64,000 bases of DNA from Flavobacterium sp. (GCF_028689845.1 NZ_JAQVCH010000003.1:40787-104786), one strand, 5' to 3'. Counted from the stretch's first letter, positions 1 through 9,136 are shown. Notes: a model not told the origin generated them from the sequence alone. Made by a program: numbers and translations.

Positions 1-2
1 CT

Positions 3-134
3 CATGCTACTAAACTTAATGCAAAAGTTTTATATGCAGGAGTAGGCATCGCGAATGCGAACGATTATGAAAAACCAGTAACAAAAAATGAAGATTATAT
101 TCTTAATTACAATGGACTTCAAGAAATTAGCTAG
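3..134 (+). CDS. 3' end of a small nqr-associated protein (partial)
   Basis: An open frame enters from the left edge and stops at 132-134. The 43 visible residues contain YAGVGIANANDYE and end NYNGLQEIS. This resembles the C-terminus of short proteins that I recall lying between nqrF and apbE in flavobacteria, where they are often labelled as an Nqr subunit F relative. The downstream apbE supports an nqr operon just outside the window, because ApbE flavinylates NqrB and NqrC. The gene overlaps the start of apbE. The family assignment is from memory and only moderately secure; the reading frame itself is clear. Confidence 0.5.
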   Translation, partial: HATKLNAKVLYAGVGIANANDYEKPVTKNEDYILNYNGLQEIS

Positions 135-1128
135 TCTTTTAATTTTGGCATTGCTCACTTTGAGCTGTCAGTCAGATCATCTTCAGTTTTTTGTGATACA
201 AGGCGAAGCACAAGGAAGCACCTATGCCATTAAATATAGTAGTGAACACGAAGTAGTCAATAAAAAAACAATCGATTCTTTATTGTTAGTTTTTGATTTG
301 TCTTTGTCTACCTATCGTCCAGATTCTAAAATTTCTAAAATTAATGCAGGTGATTCTACCATCGTGGTGGATGATTTATTTGAAAAGACTTTTTCTACTT
401 CTCATCAAATCTTTACAGAAACAAACGGGCTTTTTGACCCAACCATTGGTGTTTTAGTTAACGCGTATGGCTTTGGTCCAAACAAAAAAAGAATCGATTT
501 AAACGCTTCAAAAATTGATAGTTTATTAGTATTTGTCGGCTTTGATAAAGTAAGCTTAAACCAAGATAAAACCATTACCAAAAAACATCCTGAAACCTAT
601 TTTGATTTTAACGCCATTGCACAAGGTTTTTCAGTAGATGTAGTCGTTGATTTTTTAAAGTCTAAAGGAATCCAAGATGGAATCGTTGAAATTGGTGGCG
701 AAATCCTTGCCTTTGGCTCTAATAAAATAGAACAAAAAAATTGGATTGTCGGAATAGATGATCCAACTCAATCGCCAGAAGAACGAACCATCATTGCTAA
801 AATAAAACTCGAAAACTTAGGCATGGCTACTTCTGGAAATTATAGAAAAGTAAAAATAGATAGCCTAACGGGACAAAAATTTGTCCATATTATCAATCCG
901 AAAACAGGAGTTTCTGAAAAAAGCAACATTTTGAGTGCAACTGTATTAGCTCCAACTTGTATTGAGGCCGATGGATATGCCACCGCCTTTATGATTATGG
1001 ATTTAGAAGCAACAACGGCCTTATTAAAAACTAAAAAGGAACTTGCTGTACTTTTGATTTATACCGATGAAAACGGAAAAATTAAGCAATTTCAATCAGA
1101 TAATTTTAAAGAATTAATCGTAGATTAA
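112..1128 (+). CDS. apbE: FAD:protein FMN transferase (ApbE family lipoprotein)
   Basis: ApbE transfers FMN from FAD to a Thr/Ser of target proteins such as NqrB and NqrC of the Na+-pumping NADH:quinone reductase. The protein has a lipoprotein-type signal (MDFKK, a hydrophobic stretch, then TLSC). It shows the family motifs GSTYAIKY near the mature N-terminus, DPTIGVLVNAYGFGP, the central FDFNAIAQGFSVD, EIGGEI, HIINPKTG, and a late IEADGYATAFMIM segment. Length of about 338 aa is normal. An in-frame ATG at 88 would add eight residues ahead of a good signal peptide, so 112 is preferred. The gene overlaps the preceding nqr-linked frame by 23 bp, suggesting translational coupling, and meets the next gene tail to tail with a 4-bp overlap. 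Confidence 0.9.
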   Translation: MDFKKLASLLILALLTLSCQSDHLQFFVIQGEAQGSTYAIKYSSEHEVVNKKTIDSLLLVFDLSLSTYRPDSKISKINAGDSTIVVDDLFEKTFSTSHQIFTETNGLFDPTIGVLVNAYGFGPNKKRIDLNASKIDSLLVFVGFDKVSLNQDKTITKKHPETYFDFNAIAQGFSVDVVVDFLKSKGIQDGIVEIGGEILAFGSNKIEQKNWIVGIDDPTQSPEERTIIAKIKLENLGMATSGNYRKVKIDSLTGQKFVHIINPKTGVSEKSNILSATVLAPTCIEADGYATAFMIMDLEATTALLKTKKELAVLLIYTDENGKIKQFQSDNFKELIVD

Positions 1129-1898
1129 TTTTTGAAACAAACTGGAATAATTTCCCCTTTTGCCAAACAGTATTTTTCAACTAATTCAGGAGTCATTTTT
1201 GAAGTATAATCTTCTTCAACTACAGTAAATCCAATACTTCGAAGTTTGTCAAAATAATCACGGCCATAAATACGAACGTGGTCATATTGCCCAAAAACCA
1301 TTGCTCGTTCTTTTTTATCTGTAATCGAGTCGTCCGAAAAGGTAACCGCTCGTGATAAATCTTGTGGAATTTGAAAAATCCCCATTCCGCCTGGTTTTAA
1401 GACCCGAAACAACTCCTGCATTGCTTTGGTGTCATCTGGAATATGTTCTAGCACATGATTGCACAAAATCACATCATATTCATTGTCTTTAAAAGGCAAA
1501 TTACAAATATCAGCCTTGACATCCGCTAAAGGCGAAAACAAATCAGTTGTAGTATAAATAAGGTTTTTTTGATTTCGAAAACGTTTGTAAAAGGCTTGTT
1601 CAGGAGCAAAATGCAACACTTTTATTTTGTGTTCTGAGGTGAAAAAATGCGTTTCATTTTTTAAATACAACCATAACAACCGATGTCTTTCTAGCGAAAG
1701 AGTACTCGGAGACAATACGTTATTTCGTTGGTTTTCATAGCCATATGGTAAAAATTGACTAAAACTTTTTCCGTCAATAGGATCCGTGAATTTATTTCCT
1801 TTTAAAAACAAAGCTAAAATAGGACGAGCCACATAACTCAGCCGAATTAAGATAGGTCTCGGAACAGTATTTAAAATATATTTAAATGTTTTTTTCAT
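1125..1898 (-). CDS. class I SAM-dependent methyltransferase
   Basis: This is a Methyltransf_11-type enzyme of 257 aa. The SAM-binding Rossmann signature appears as VLHFAPEQ at about residues 95-102 (a degenerate motif I), followed by ADICNLPF, then YDVILCNHVLEHIPDD and the LKPGGMGIFQIP strand. A basic, hydrophobic N-terminal segment of about 40 residues precedes the fold. The substrate cannot be read from sequence. The gene is convergent with apbE and shares a 4-bp overlap with its stop codon. Confidence 0.8.
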   Translation of the reverse strand: MKKTFKYILNTVPRPILIRLSYVARPILALFLKGNKFTDPIDGKSFSQFLPYGYENQRNNVLSPSTLSLERHRLLWLYLKNETHFFTSEHKIKVLHFAPEQAFYKRFRNQKNLIYTTTDLFSPLADVKADICNLPFKDNEYDVILCNHVLEHIPDDTKAMQELFRVLKPGGMGIFQIPQDLSRAVTFSDDSITDKKERAMVFGQYDHVRIYGRDYFDKLRSIGFTVVEEDYTSKMTPELVEKYCLAKGEIIPVCFKN

Positions 1899-1971
1899 AA
1901 TTCTTCGCCATTAAGCCCTAGAAACGATTAGTTTAATACACCAATACGACTTAATTGGTTTTAATCAAATC

Positions 1972-2790
1972 CTATAAAACCAAAGGCTTTTGTCTTAAGC
2001 CATCTTCCTCATTACTCACAATTCCTAACGCTTCATATACATAAGCAAACGTCGATAATAATTCAGGTTTTCCATCAATTAAGGCCACATTATGTTCAAA
2101 ATGAGCACTCGGTTTCATGTCGGCCGTTAAAATTGTCCAACCATCTTTTAATTGCTTAATGTTTTTAGTTCCCATATTAATCATCGGTTCAATAGCGACA
2201 ACCATTCCTTCTACAAACAATTTTCCACGACCTCTTTTGCCATAATTTGGCATTTCAGGGTCTTCGTGCATTTTTCTTCCTAAACCATGTCCTACTAATT
2301 CACGCACTACACCGTAACCGTTTGATTCGCAATAAGTTTGAATTGCGTTTCCTACATCTTCCACACGATTTCCTGCTTTAAATTGACGGATGCCTACATA
2401 AAGTGATTCTTTGGTTACTTGCAGAAGTTTTTTAACATCAGGAGCTACTTCGCCAATCTCAAAGGAATAGGCATGATCGCCATAAAACTCATTTTTCAAA
2501 ACACCACAATCTACCGAAATGACATCGCCTTCTGCTAAAGGTTTATGGTTGGGAATGCCATGTACCACTTGTGCATTTGGACTCATACACAGTGAATTAG
2601 GAAAGCCGTATAATCCTAAAAATGCCGGAATTCCTCCGTGGTCACGGATAAATTCTTCGGCCAATTTATCTAAATATAAGGTAGTAACACCTGGCTTGAT
2701 TATACCTGCAATCATTCCTAATGTTTTAGAAACTAAAAGCGAGCTTTCTCGCATTAATTCAATTTCTTCTCTGGTTTTTGGAATTATCAT
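1972..2790 (-). CDS. map: type I methionine aminopeptidase
   Basis: Removes the initiator Met from nascent proteins in the cytoplasm. The pita-bread fold ligands are all visible (numbering from the ATG at 2790): D94 in VDCG, D105 in YGDHAY, H168 in VGHGLGRKMHEDP, E201 in AIEPM and E232 in HFEHN, plus the substrate His77 in VVHG. The 272-aa length is typical. The frame also offers a TTG at 2796, but the ATG at 2790 gives the usual N-terminus MIIPKTREEIELM. A TACCTTTG -7 box on the minus strand lies at 2809-2816. Confidence 0.95.
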   Translation of the reverse strand: MIIPKTREEIELMRESSLLVSKTLGMIAGIIKPGVTTLYLDKLAEEFIRDHGGIPAFLGLYGFPNSLCMSPNAQVVHGIPNHKPLAEGDVISVDCGVLKNEFYGDHAYSFEIGEVAPDVKKLLQVTKESLYVGIRQFKAGNRVEDVGNAIQTYCESNGYGVVRELVGHGLGRKMHEDPEMPNYGKRGRGKLFVEGMVVAIEPMINMGTKNIKQLKDGWTILTADMKPSAHFEHNVALIDGKPELLSTFAYVYEALGIVSNEEDGLRQKPLVL

Positions 2791-2808
2791 GTTCAAAAAT
2801 TAAAGGCA

Positions 2809-2816
2809 CAAAGGTA
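2809..2816 (-). promoter_or_regulatory. -7 box of map promoter
   Basis: On the minus strand this reads TACCTTTG, matching the Bacteroidota sigma-A -7 consensus TAnnTTTG, about 20 bp before the map ATG. No good -33 TTTG is visible at the right distance. Confidence 0.5.
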
Positions 2817-2911
2817 CACATTTTTGTTTTTTTATCCTTGTATCCAAAGCATTCCTTGTGACTCTTTTAAATTAAATTTCTACAATTTGAAATACTATGA
2901 GAAATGTCATC

Positions 2912-2940
2912 TTTGTTCGTGAAAAATGCGTTTATCTTTG
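2912..2940 (+). promoter_or_regulatory. promoter of CoA-transferase gene
   Basis: TTTG at 2912-2915, 17 bp, then TATCTTTG at 2933-2940: both halves of the Bacteroidota housekeeping promoter. It lies inside the 5' extension of the open frame, so the ATG at 2957 must be the start; the leader would be only about 10 nt. Confidence 0.75.
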
Positions 2941-2956
2941 TTTAAAATTTAAGAAT

Positions 2957-4228
2957 ATGAGTACGTATGTAACCGCAGAAGAAGCCGTTAAAGTTGTAAA
3001 ATCTGGTGATCGGGTTTATTTACAGGCTGCCGCAGCTGCCCCAACCGTTTTAGCGAAAGCATTAACCAATAGAGCTTCAGAATTAAGAGATGTAGAAATT
3101 TGCCATTTGCATACCGAAGGAGAAGCTCCGTATGCCAATCCTGAATTAGCACAAAGTTTCCATGTAAATTCCTTTTTTATTGGTGCCAATGTTCGGCATA
3201 CCCTAAAAGCAGGAAACGGCTCGTATACTCCGGTATTTTTAAGTGAATTACCGTGGTTGTTTAGAAAAAATGTGCTTCCCTTGGATGTCGTTTTTATTCA
3301 CGTTTCGCCACCAGACAAGCATGGGTATTGTTCCCTTGGAGTTTCTGTTGAAGCAACAATGGCTGCCATCGAAAATGCAAAAATTGTGATCGCTCAAGTA
3401 AATCCAAACATGCCAAGGACTTTTGGTGATGGAATTTTACATGAATCAGAAATTGATTATTTAGTAGAAGTCAATGTGCCTATTTATACGCATGAATTGG
3501 AAGCGTTTACGCCAGAAGAAGAGATAATAGGAAAATATGTTGCCTCATTAATTGAAGATAAAAGTACGCTTCAAATGGGAATCGGTTCCATTCCAAATGC
3601 AGCTTTGAGTCAATTGACAAATCATAAAGATTTAGGCTTGCATACCGAGATGTTTTCGGACGGAGTGATAGATTTGATCGAAAGAGACGTGATAAATTGT
3701 AATTATAAAGGAACAACTCGAGGTCGTGTCTTGGCCACTTTTTTAATGGGTTCCAAACGATTGTATGATTTTGTAGACGACAATTCATTTTTCGAACTAA
3801 AAGAATCTTCTGCCGTGAATGATACGGCTCGTATCCGTAAAAACCCAAAAATGGTGGCTATTAATTCTGCCATTGAAGTGGATTTAACAGGTCAAGTTTG
3901 TGCAGATTCTATTGGAGGCAGAATGTATTCGGGTGTTGGAGGACAAATGGACTTTATTCGTGGGGCATCATTGAGCGTGGGAGGAAAAGCGATTATTGCC
4001 CTTCCGTCGGTAACCAAAAGAGGAGAAAGTCGAATTGTGCCTTACCTAAAACAAGGAGCAGGAGTAGTAACTACGCGTTCGCACGTTCAATATATCATTA
4101 CTGAAAACGGAATTGCCGATTTATACGGAAAAACGTTGAAGCAACGCATGAAAGAGTTGGTCCGAATTGCTCATCCAAACCACCAAGAAAGTATAGAAAA
4201 AGCTTATTATGAAATGAGAGGCTTTTAA
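2957..4228 (+). CDS. acetyl-CoA hydrolase/transferase family protein
   Basis: A member of the acetyl-CoA hydrolase / 4-hydroxybutyrate CoA-transferase family, which moves CoA between acyl groups. Visible family features are the N-terminal YVTAEEAVKVVKSGDRV, a central GIGSIPNA followed by HTEMFSDGVIDL (the Glu is the likely thioester-forming residue), and the C-terminal SVGGKAIIALPS, GVVTTRSHVQYIITENGIADL and AHPNHQE. From the chosen start the length is 423 aa, usual for the family. A longer frame starts at 2897 but contains the promoter. A rho-independent terminator follows at 4253-4286. The acyl substrate (acetate, propionate or succinate) is not decided by sequence. Confidence 0.88.
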   Translation: MSTYVTAEEAVKVVKSGDRVYLQAAAAAPTVLAKALTNRASELRDVEICHLHTEGEAPYANPELAQSFHVNSFFIGANVRHTLKAGNGSYTPVFLSELPWLFRKNVLPLDVVFIHVSPPDKHGYCSLGVSVEATMAAIENAKIVIAQVNPNMPRTFGDGILHESEIDYLVEVNVPIYTHELEAFTPEEEIIGKYVASLIEDKSTLQMGIGSIPNAALSQLTNHKDLGLHTEMFSDGVIDLIERDVINCNYKGTTRGRVLATFLMGSKRLYDFVDDNSFFELKESSAVNDTARIRKNPKMVAINSAIEVDLTGQVCADSIGGRMYSGVGGQMDFIRGASLSVGGKAIIALPSVTKRGESRIVPYLKQGAGVVTTRSHVQYIITENGIADLYGKTLKQRMKELVRIAHPNHQESIEKAYYEMRGF

Positions 4229-4252
4229 TTAGAGTTGTTTTTTAACTAAATT

Positions 4253-4286
4253 AATCCTTGTTTTTAAAAAGACAAGGATTTTTTTT
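4253..4286 (+). terminator. rho-independent terminator after CoA-transferase
   Basis: Perfect 9-bp stem AATCCTTGT / ACAAGGATT with a 10-nt loop, running into a T tract. Confidence 0.85.
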
Positions 4287-4373
4287 GTTTAGGAGTGAAC
4301 ATCTTTTTAATCTTCGTTCGTATCTCAAAAAAATCGATGTAGTAAACATTTCTGGAAGCGTTATGTTAATTCC

Positions 4374-4464
4374 AAAAAAAAAGTCCCACCGAAGCAGGAC
4401 TAAAGGTTTTCACCTACGGCATATAGCCTTATTGTGATAAGATTAAAGATTAGAAATTTTAATC
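4374..4464 (-). ncRNA. tracrRNA of the type II-C CRISPR system
   Basis: Transcribed leftward, divergent from cas9. Plus-strand 4431-4456 matches bases 1-26 of the CRISPR repeat at 22 of 26 positions. On the minus strand it is therefore an anti-repeat: a 5-bp lower stem (UUGUG with CACAA), a 4-nt bulge, then 16 uninterrupted pairs over GATTAAAGATTAGAAA. Downstream come three hairpins: a nexus GGC-UAUAU-GCC (4418-4428), a GNRA-capped AGGU-GAAA-ACCU (4404-4415), and a terminator stem AGUCC..GGACU with a C(UUCG)G cap (4382-4401) followed by nine U (4374-4382). A -7 box at 4470-4477 predicts a 5' end near 4464 and a length of about 90 nt. Boundaries are predicted, not measured. The match also fixes the crRNA strand as plus. 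Confidence 0.88.
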
Positions 4465-4469
4465 AATTA

Positions 4470-4477
4470 CAAATATA
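4470..4477 (-). promoter_or_regulatory. -7 box of tracrRNA promoter
   Basis: Minus strand reads TATATTTG, a perfect TAnnTTTG -7 box, 6 to 8 bp before the predicted tracrRNA 5' end and 13 bp from the anti-repeat. A clear -33 TTTG is absent. Confidence 0.6.
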
Positions 4478-4499
4478 GCTAAAACTTTTTTTAGTTGGT

Positions 4500-4515
4500 T
4501 TACGGATTCCCGTAA
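4500..4515. repeat. 6-bp inverted repeat between tracrRNA and cas9
   Basis: TTACGG, 4 nt (attc), CCGTAA. It sits in the divergent control region, upstream of the tracrRNA -7 box on one side and of the cas9 ATG on the other, so it could be an operator. It could equally be chance. Confidence 0.35.
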
Positions 4516-4571
4516 TTTTAGTATTTTTCTTTTTTATATATTTATGAATTGATTTTTAAAACAATACGGAA

Positions 4572-7500
4572 ATGGCAAAAATTTTAGGATTAGATTTAGG
4601 AACAAATAGTATTGGTTGGGCGATTGTGGAAAAAGATGGAAATGATTTTTCTCTGGTAGACAAAGGAGTAAGGATATTTTCGGAAGGTGTAAAAACTGAA
4701 AAAGGTATTGAAAGTTCTCGTGCTGCTGAAAGAACTGAATACAGAAGTGCAAGAAAAATTAAATATCGAAGAAAATTAAGAAAATATGAAACGTTAAAAG
4801 TACTATCACTAAATGGAATGTGTCCATTATCAATTGAAGAAGTTGGACTATGGAAAAAATCAGGGTTTAAAGATTATCCTCTTAATCCAGAATTTTTAAA
4901 ATGGTTAAGAACGAGCGATGAAGAGAATATAAATCCCTACTATTTTAGAGATAAAGCAAGTAAACAAAAAGTTACTTTATATGAATTAGGTAGAGCTTTA
5001 TATCATATTGCACAAAGAAGAGGTTTCTTAAGTAATAGATTAGATCAATCTGCTGAAGGTATTTTAGAAGAGCATTGTCCAAAAATTTTAGAATTAGTTG
5101 AAGATTTGAATTCAACAGATGAAATTTTATTTGATTTAAAAGATTACTTCACTGAAACAGGAATTCTTGATAGTAGCGAGAAAAGTGGTTTTACAAAAGA
5201 TTTAGATGAAGGTGATAAAAAATTAGTTTCATTATATAAATCCATTATATCCATTATAAATAAAAATGAAGATGATTTTGAAAAATGTAAAGAAGAAATT
5301 ATTGTCAGATTAAATAAAAAAGATGTATTGGGAAAAGTTAAAGGTAAAATAAAAGATATTTCTCAAGCCATGCTTGACGGAAATTTTAAAACATTAGGAC
5401 AATATTTTTATAGTTTATACAATAAAGAAAAAATTAGAAATCAATATACTTCAAGAGAAGAACATTATCTGGAAGAGTTTATAATAATTTGTCAAACACA
5501 AGAGATCCTTGGAATTAATCATAATGAAAAGTTACCTGAAAAAAAATTTTCAGGGTTAGCAAAAGATATATATAAAGCTATTTTTTTTCAAAGACCTTTA
5601 AAATCTCAAAAAGGATTAATAGGAAAATGTTCTTTTGAAAAAGCTAAATCAAGATGTGCCATTTCGCATCCTAATTTCGAAGAATATAGAATGTGGACTT
5701 ATCTAAATACCATTAAGATTGGAACGCAAAGTGAAAAAACATTACGATTTATAACTCAAGAAGAAAAGTTGAAATTAGTTCCAAAATTCTATAGAAAAAA
5801 TGATTTTAATTTTGAAGTATTAGCCAAAGAGTTAATTGAAAAAGGCTCAAGTTTCTGTTTTTATAAATCTTCTAAAAAGAACGACTGTTTTTATTGGTTC
5901 AATTATAAACCAACAGACTCTGTTGCTGCTTGCCAAGTTTCTGCTTCCTTGAAAAACTGTATAGGTGAAGATTGGAGTAAAAAAATATTTACATACAAAA
6001 CTTTAAATTCAAAGCAAGAAGAAGTATTAAAATCTGTAAATTATATTGATTTATGGCATTTGCTTTCAGTTGCAACGTCTGACCTTTATTTATATGATTT
6101 TGCAAAAGATAAGTTAGGTTTTGATGAAAAAACTGCAAAAGCGTTTAGTAAAATAAAATTGAAAAAGGATTTTGCAAGTTTAAGTTTGTCTGCAATAAAT
6201 AAGATTTTGCCCTATGTTAAAGAGGGATTACTTTATTCTTATGCTGTTTTTATGGCTAACATTGAAAACATAGTTGATGATGCTATTTGGAAAGATATTG
6301 AGCAACAAAAGTATATTAAAAATGAAATAGCTGGATTAGTAGAAAATTACACTTTTGAAAAAAATCAATTAGAAATTATTAATGCATTAATTAAAGCAAG
6401 TAAATTAAAAGAAGAATACTATTCAAAAGAAGCCGAAGCTATTTATAAAAAAGACTTATCAAATCAATTATTGAGTTTTTATAAATACAATAAAATTGAA
6501 GAGAAAGATGAACAAGAAACTATTTTAGAAAATTTATTTCCAGTTTTCATTGAACAATTGAAAAAACATGAGTTCATTAAAATTAAACGATTAGACGAAA
6601 AAGTTATAGCATTTCTAAAAGGTGAAAATGAAACTGGTCAAGTATTTTGTAGCGAGGAAAAAGGAACAGAAGAAGAAAAAGATAAGAAGATAAATAATAG
6701 ATTAAAAAAATTATATCATCCATCAGATATTGATTTTTTCAAAAAGAAAATCATCAAAGATGCTTTTGGAAATGAAAAAGTAGTTCTGGGAAGTCCACTG
6801 ACTAATTCTATAAAAAACCCTATGGCAATGAGAGCTTTACATCAATTGCGTAAAGTGTTAAATGCTTTAATTCTTGAAGGACAAATAGATGAGAAAACTG
6901 TGATTCATATAGAAATGGCTCGTGAGTTAAACGATGCCAACAAAAGAAAAGGAATTCAAGATTATCAAAATGAGAATAAAAAATTTAGAGAAGATGCCAT
7001 TAAAGAAATAAAGAAACTTTATTTTGAGGAATGTAAAAAAGAAGTAAATCCAACTGAAGATGATATTTTACGCTATCAACTTTGGATTGAACAGCAAAAG
7101 TGTGAAATATATGAGAAGGGAAATAACATAAGTATTTGCGATATCATTGGAAGTAATCCGTCTTATGATATTGAACATACTATTCCAAGAAGTATTTCAC
7201 AAGATAACTCTCAAATGAATAAGACTTTGTGCAGTAAACACTTCAATAGAGAAATTAAAAAACAACAAATGCCATTTGAGTTAAATAATCATTTGGAAAT
7301 CTTACCAAGAATTGCACATTGGAAAGAAGAAGCCGATAATTTATCAAGAGAAATTGAAATCATTACTCGTTCCATAAAAGCTGCTGCAACAAAAGAAATT
7401 AAAGATAAGAAAATTAGAAGAAGACATTATTTAACCTTAAAACGAGACTATTTAAAAGGAAAATACGAACGATTTATTTGGGAAGAACCAAAAGTAGGCT

Positions 7501-8993
7501 TTAAAAATAGCCAAATTCCAGATACAGGAATTATTACTAAATATTCACAAGCTTACCTAAAATCTTATTTTAAGAGAGTAGAAAGTGTAAAAGGAGGAAT
7601 GGTTGCCGAATTTAGAAAACAATGGGGAATCCAAGAAAGTTTTATTGACGAAAACGGCTTTAAACAATATAAAGTAAAAGATAGAAGTAAACATACACAT
7701 CATACTATAGATGCAATAACAATTGCTTGTATGACCAAAGACAAATATGATGTTTTGGCTCGTGCTTGGACATTAGAAGATGAACAAAACAAAAAAGAAG
7801 CAAAAGCCATTATTGAAAAAGCTAAACCTTGGAAAACATTTAAAGAAGATTTAGAAAAAATTGAGAAAGAAATTTTAGTATCTCACTACACACCAGATAA
7901 CGTTAAAAAGCAATCCAAGAAAATAATTAGAATTCGTGGTAAAAAGCAATTTGTAGCTGAAATTGAAAGGGACGCAAACGGAAAAGCAATTCCTAAAAAA
8001 GATGCAACCGGAAGAATAATTTACAAATTAGATAAAGACGGAAAAAAACTTCCGAGATTTCAACAAGGTGATACTATTAGAGGTTCTTTGCATCAAGATA
8101 GTATTTATGGAGCAATTAAAAATCCATTAAATGCAGAAGAAATTAGATATGTAATTCGTAAAGATTTAGAAAGTATCAAAGCCTCTGATGTTGAAAGTAT
8201 TGTGGATGAAATAGTCAAACAAAAAGTAAAAGAAGCCATTTTAAATAAAGTTTTATTAATTTCATCAAACGCACAACAAAAAAACAAATTAGAAGGTACA
8301 GTTTGGATGAAAAAGCCAGACGATGAAAACAATATTGTTGGGACTCCAATAAATAAAGTTAGGTTATATGCCAACTCAGTTAAAAACCCTTTAGAAATAA
8401 AAGAACATAGTTTATTGTCTAAATCTCGTCACGAACATAAGCAAAAAGTTTATGGACAAAATGATGAGAATTATGCTATGGCCATATATGAGTTAGATGG
8501 AAAAAAAGAATTTGAATTAATTAATAATTTTAATTTAGCAAAACTTATTAAACAAGGTCAAGGATTTTATCCTTTAAATAAAGAAAAAGAAGTTAAAGGT
8601 AAAAAGGTTTTGATTCCAATAGCAAAAAGCAATAATAATGATGTTGTATTAAAAAGAGGGCAGCAAGTTGTTTTTTATGATAAGGAAGTAGAACAGCCAA
8701 AAGATATTTCTGAAATAATAGATTTTAAAGGAAGAATTTATATTATTGAAGGTTTATCAATTCAGAGACAAGTTGTTTCAGGAAAGCTCTATGAATTTGG
8801 TGTAATTTCATTCCGATATTTTAAAGAAGCTAGAAAGTCTGATGATATTAAAAAAGATAAATTTAAACCGGATGGTGTTTTTAAATTGGGAGAAAGAAAA
8901 CCAACAAGAAAAATGAATCACAATCAATTTACTGCCTTTGTTGAAGGAATTGATTTTAAATTTTTACCAACAGGAAAATTTGAAAAAATATAA
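4572..8993 (+). CDS. cas9: type II-C CRISPR-associated endonuclease Cas9
   Basis: RNA-guided DNA nuclease of 1473 aa, large for subtype II-C and typical of the Bacteroidota branch. RuvC-I is at the N-terminus (GLDLGTNSIGW, catalytic D8). An Arg-rich bridge helix follows (about residues 50-75, ending RRKLRKYE), then the helical recognition lobe. RuvC-II is IHIEMAREL (E781). The HNH domain carries YDIEHTIPRS (D866, H869). RuvC-III is HTHHTIDAITIA (H1043/H1044, D1047). The last 400 residues form the wedge/PAM-interacting region. All nuclease residues are intact, so the enzyme should be active. The gene faces the array and is divergent from the tracrRNA. No csn2 or cas4 is nearby, which together with the separate cas1-cas2 supports II-C. 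Confidence 0.97.
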   Translation: MAKILGLDLGTNSIGWAIVEKDGNDFSLVDKGVRIFSEGVKTEKGIESSRAAERTEYRSARKIKYRRKLRKYETLKVLSLNGMCPLSIEEVGLWKKSGFKDYPLNPEFLKWLRTSDEENINPYYFRDKASKQKVTLYELGRALYHIAQRRGFLSNRLDQSAEGILEEHCPKILELVEDLNSTDEILFDLKDYFTETGILDSSEKSGFTKDLDEGDKKLVSLYKSIISIINKNEDDFEKCKEEIIVRLNKKDVLGKVKGKIKDISQAMLDGNFKTLGQYFYSLYNKEKIRNQYTSREEHYLEEFIIICQTQEILGINHNEKLPEKKFSGLAKDIYKAIFFQRPLKSQKGLIGKCSFEKAKSRCAISHPNFEEYRMWTYLNTIKIGTQSEKTLRFITQEEKLKLVPKFYRKNDFNFEVLAKELIEKGSSFCFYKSSKKNDCFYWFNYKPTDSVAACQVSASLKNCIGEDWSKKIFTYKTLNSKQEEVLKSVNYIDLWHLLSVATSDLYLYDFAKDKLGFDEKTAKAFSKIKLKKDFASLSLSAINKILPYVKEGLLYSYAVFMANIENIVDDAIWKDIEQQKYIKNEIAGLVENYTFEKNQLEIINALIKASKLKEEYYSKEAEAIYKKDLSNQLLSFYKYNKIEEKDEQETILENLFPVFIEQLKKHEFIKIKRLDEKVIAFLKGENETGQVFCSEEKGTEEEKDKKINNRLKKLYHPSDIDFFKKKIIKDAFGNEKVVLGSPLTNSIKNPMAMRALHQLRKVLNALILEGQIDEKTVIHIEMARELNDANKRKGIQDYQNENKKFREDAIKEIKKLYFEECKKEVNPTEDDILRYQLWIEQQKCEIYEKGNNISICDIIGSNPSYDIEHTIPRSISQDNSQMNKTLCSKHFNREIKKQQMPFELNNHLEILPRIAHWKEEADNLSREIEIITRSIKAAATKEIKDKKIRRRHYLTLKRDYLKGKYERFIWEEPKVGFKNSQIPDTGIITKYSQAYLKSYFKRVESVKGGMVAEFRKQWGIQESFIDENGFKQYKVKDRSKHTHHTIDAITIACMTKDKYDVLARAWTLEDEQNKKEAKAIIEKAKPWKTFKEDLEKIEKEILVSHYTPDNVKKQSKKIIRIRGKKQFVAEIERDANGKAIPKKDATGRIIYKLDKDGKKLPRFQQGDTIRGSLHQDSIYGAIKNPLNAEEIRYVIRKDLESIKASDVESIVDEIVKQKVKEAILNKVLLISSNAQQKNKLEGTVWMKKPDDENNIVGTPINKVRLYANSVKNPLEIKEHSLLSKSRHEHKQKVYGQNDENYAMAIYELDGKKEFELINNFNLAKLIKQGQGFYPLNKEKEVKGKKVLIPIAKSNNNDVVLKRGQQVVFYDKEVEQPKDISEIIDFKGRIYIIEGLSIQRQVVSGKLYEFGVISFRYFKEARKSDDIKKDKFKPDGVFKLGERKPTRKMNHNQFTAFVEGIDFKFLPTGKFEKI

Positions 8994-8995
8994 TT

Positions 8996-9136
8996 ATGGA
9001 TGAATCAAAACTAACAAAAGAGCAAATTGAAAAAATTCAAGCAAAAATAGATAAAGCTGAAAAAAGTGGTTTTGCAAAAAAGCAAACTAAAGAGGAAATG
9101 CTTATTGAATTTAAAAAAAAATTAGGATTAATGTAA
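8996..9136 (+). CDS. 46-aa ORF between cas9 and the array
   Basis: An ATG frame starts 2 bp after the cas9 stop and ends at the TAA at 9134-9136. It encodes a charged, Lys/Glu-rich peptide starting MDESKLTKEQIEKIQ, with a helical middle, KSGFAKKQTKEEML and the end KKKLGLM. The pattern (a short helix, a Ser-Gly turn, then a second amphipathic helix with KEEML) loosely recalls the C-terminal part of small ParD/CopG-like antitoxins, but I do not recognise a family with confidence. The tight spacing suggests it is co-translated with cas9. It may be an accessory peptide, an antitoxin remnant, or not translated. Confidence 0.45.
   Translation: MDESKLTKEQIEKIQAKIDKAEKSGFAKKQTKEEMLIEFKKKLGLM

Noticed and set aside
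2897..2956. Twenty-residue N-terminal extension of the CoA-transferase
   Set aside because: The full promoter (2912-2940) lies inside it, so it cannot be translated from this mRNA.
8105..8374. Minus-strand ORFs inside cas9 and other core genes
   Set aside because: They lie opposite strongly coding sequence, show no domain and have no promoter or context.
8996..9136. Anti-CRISPR interpretation of the 46-aa ORF
   Set aside because: Nothing in the sequence supports inhibition, and an inhibitor placed in the cas9 operon would be self-defeating; only the ORF itself is reported.
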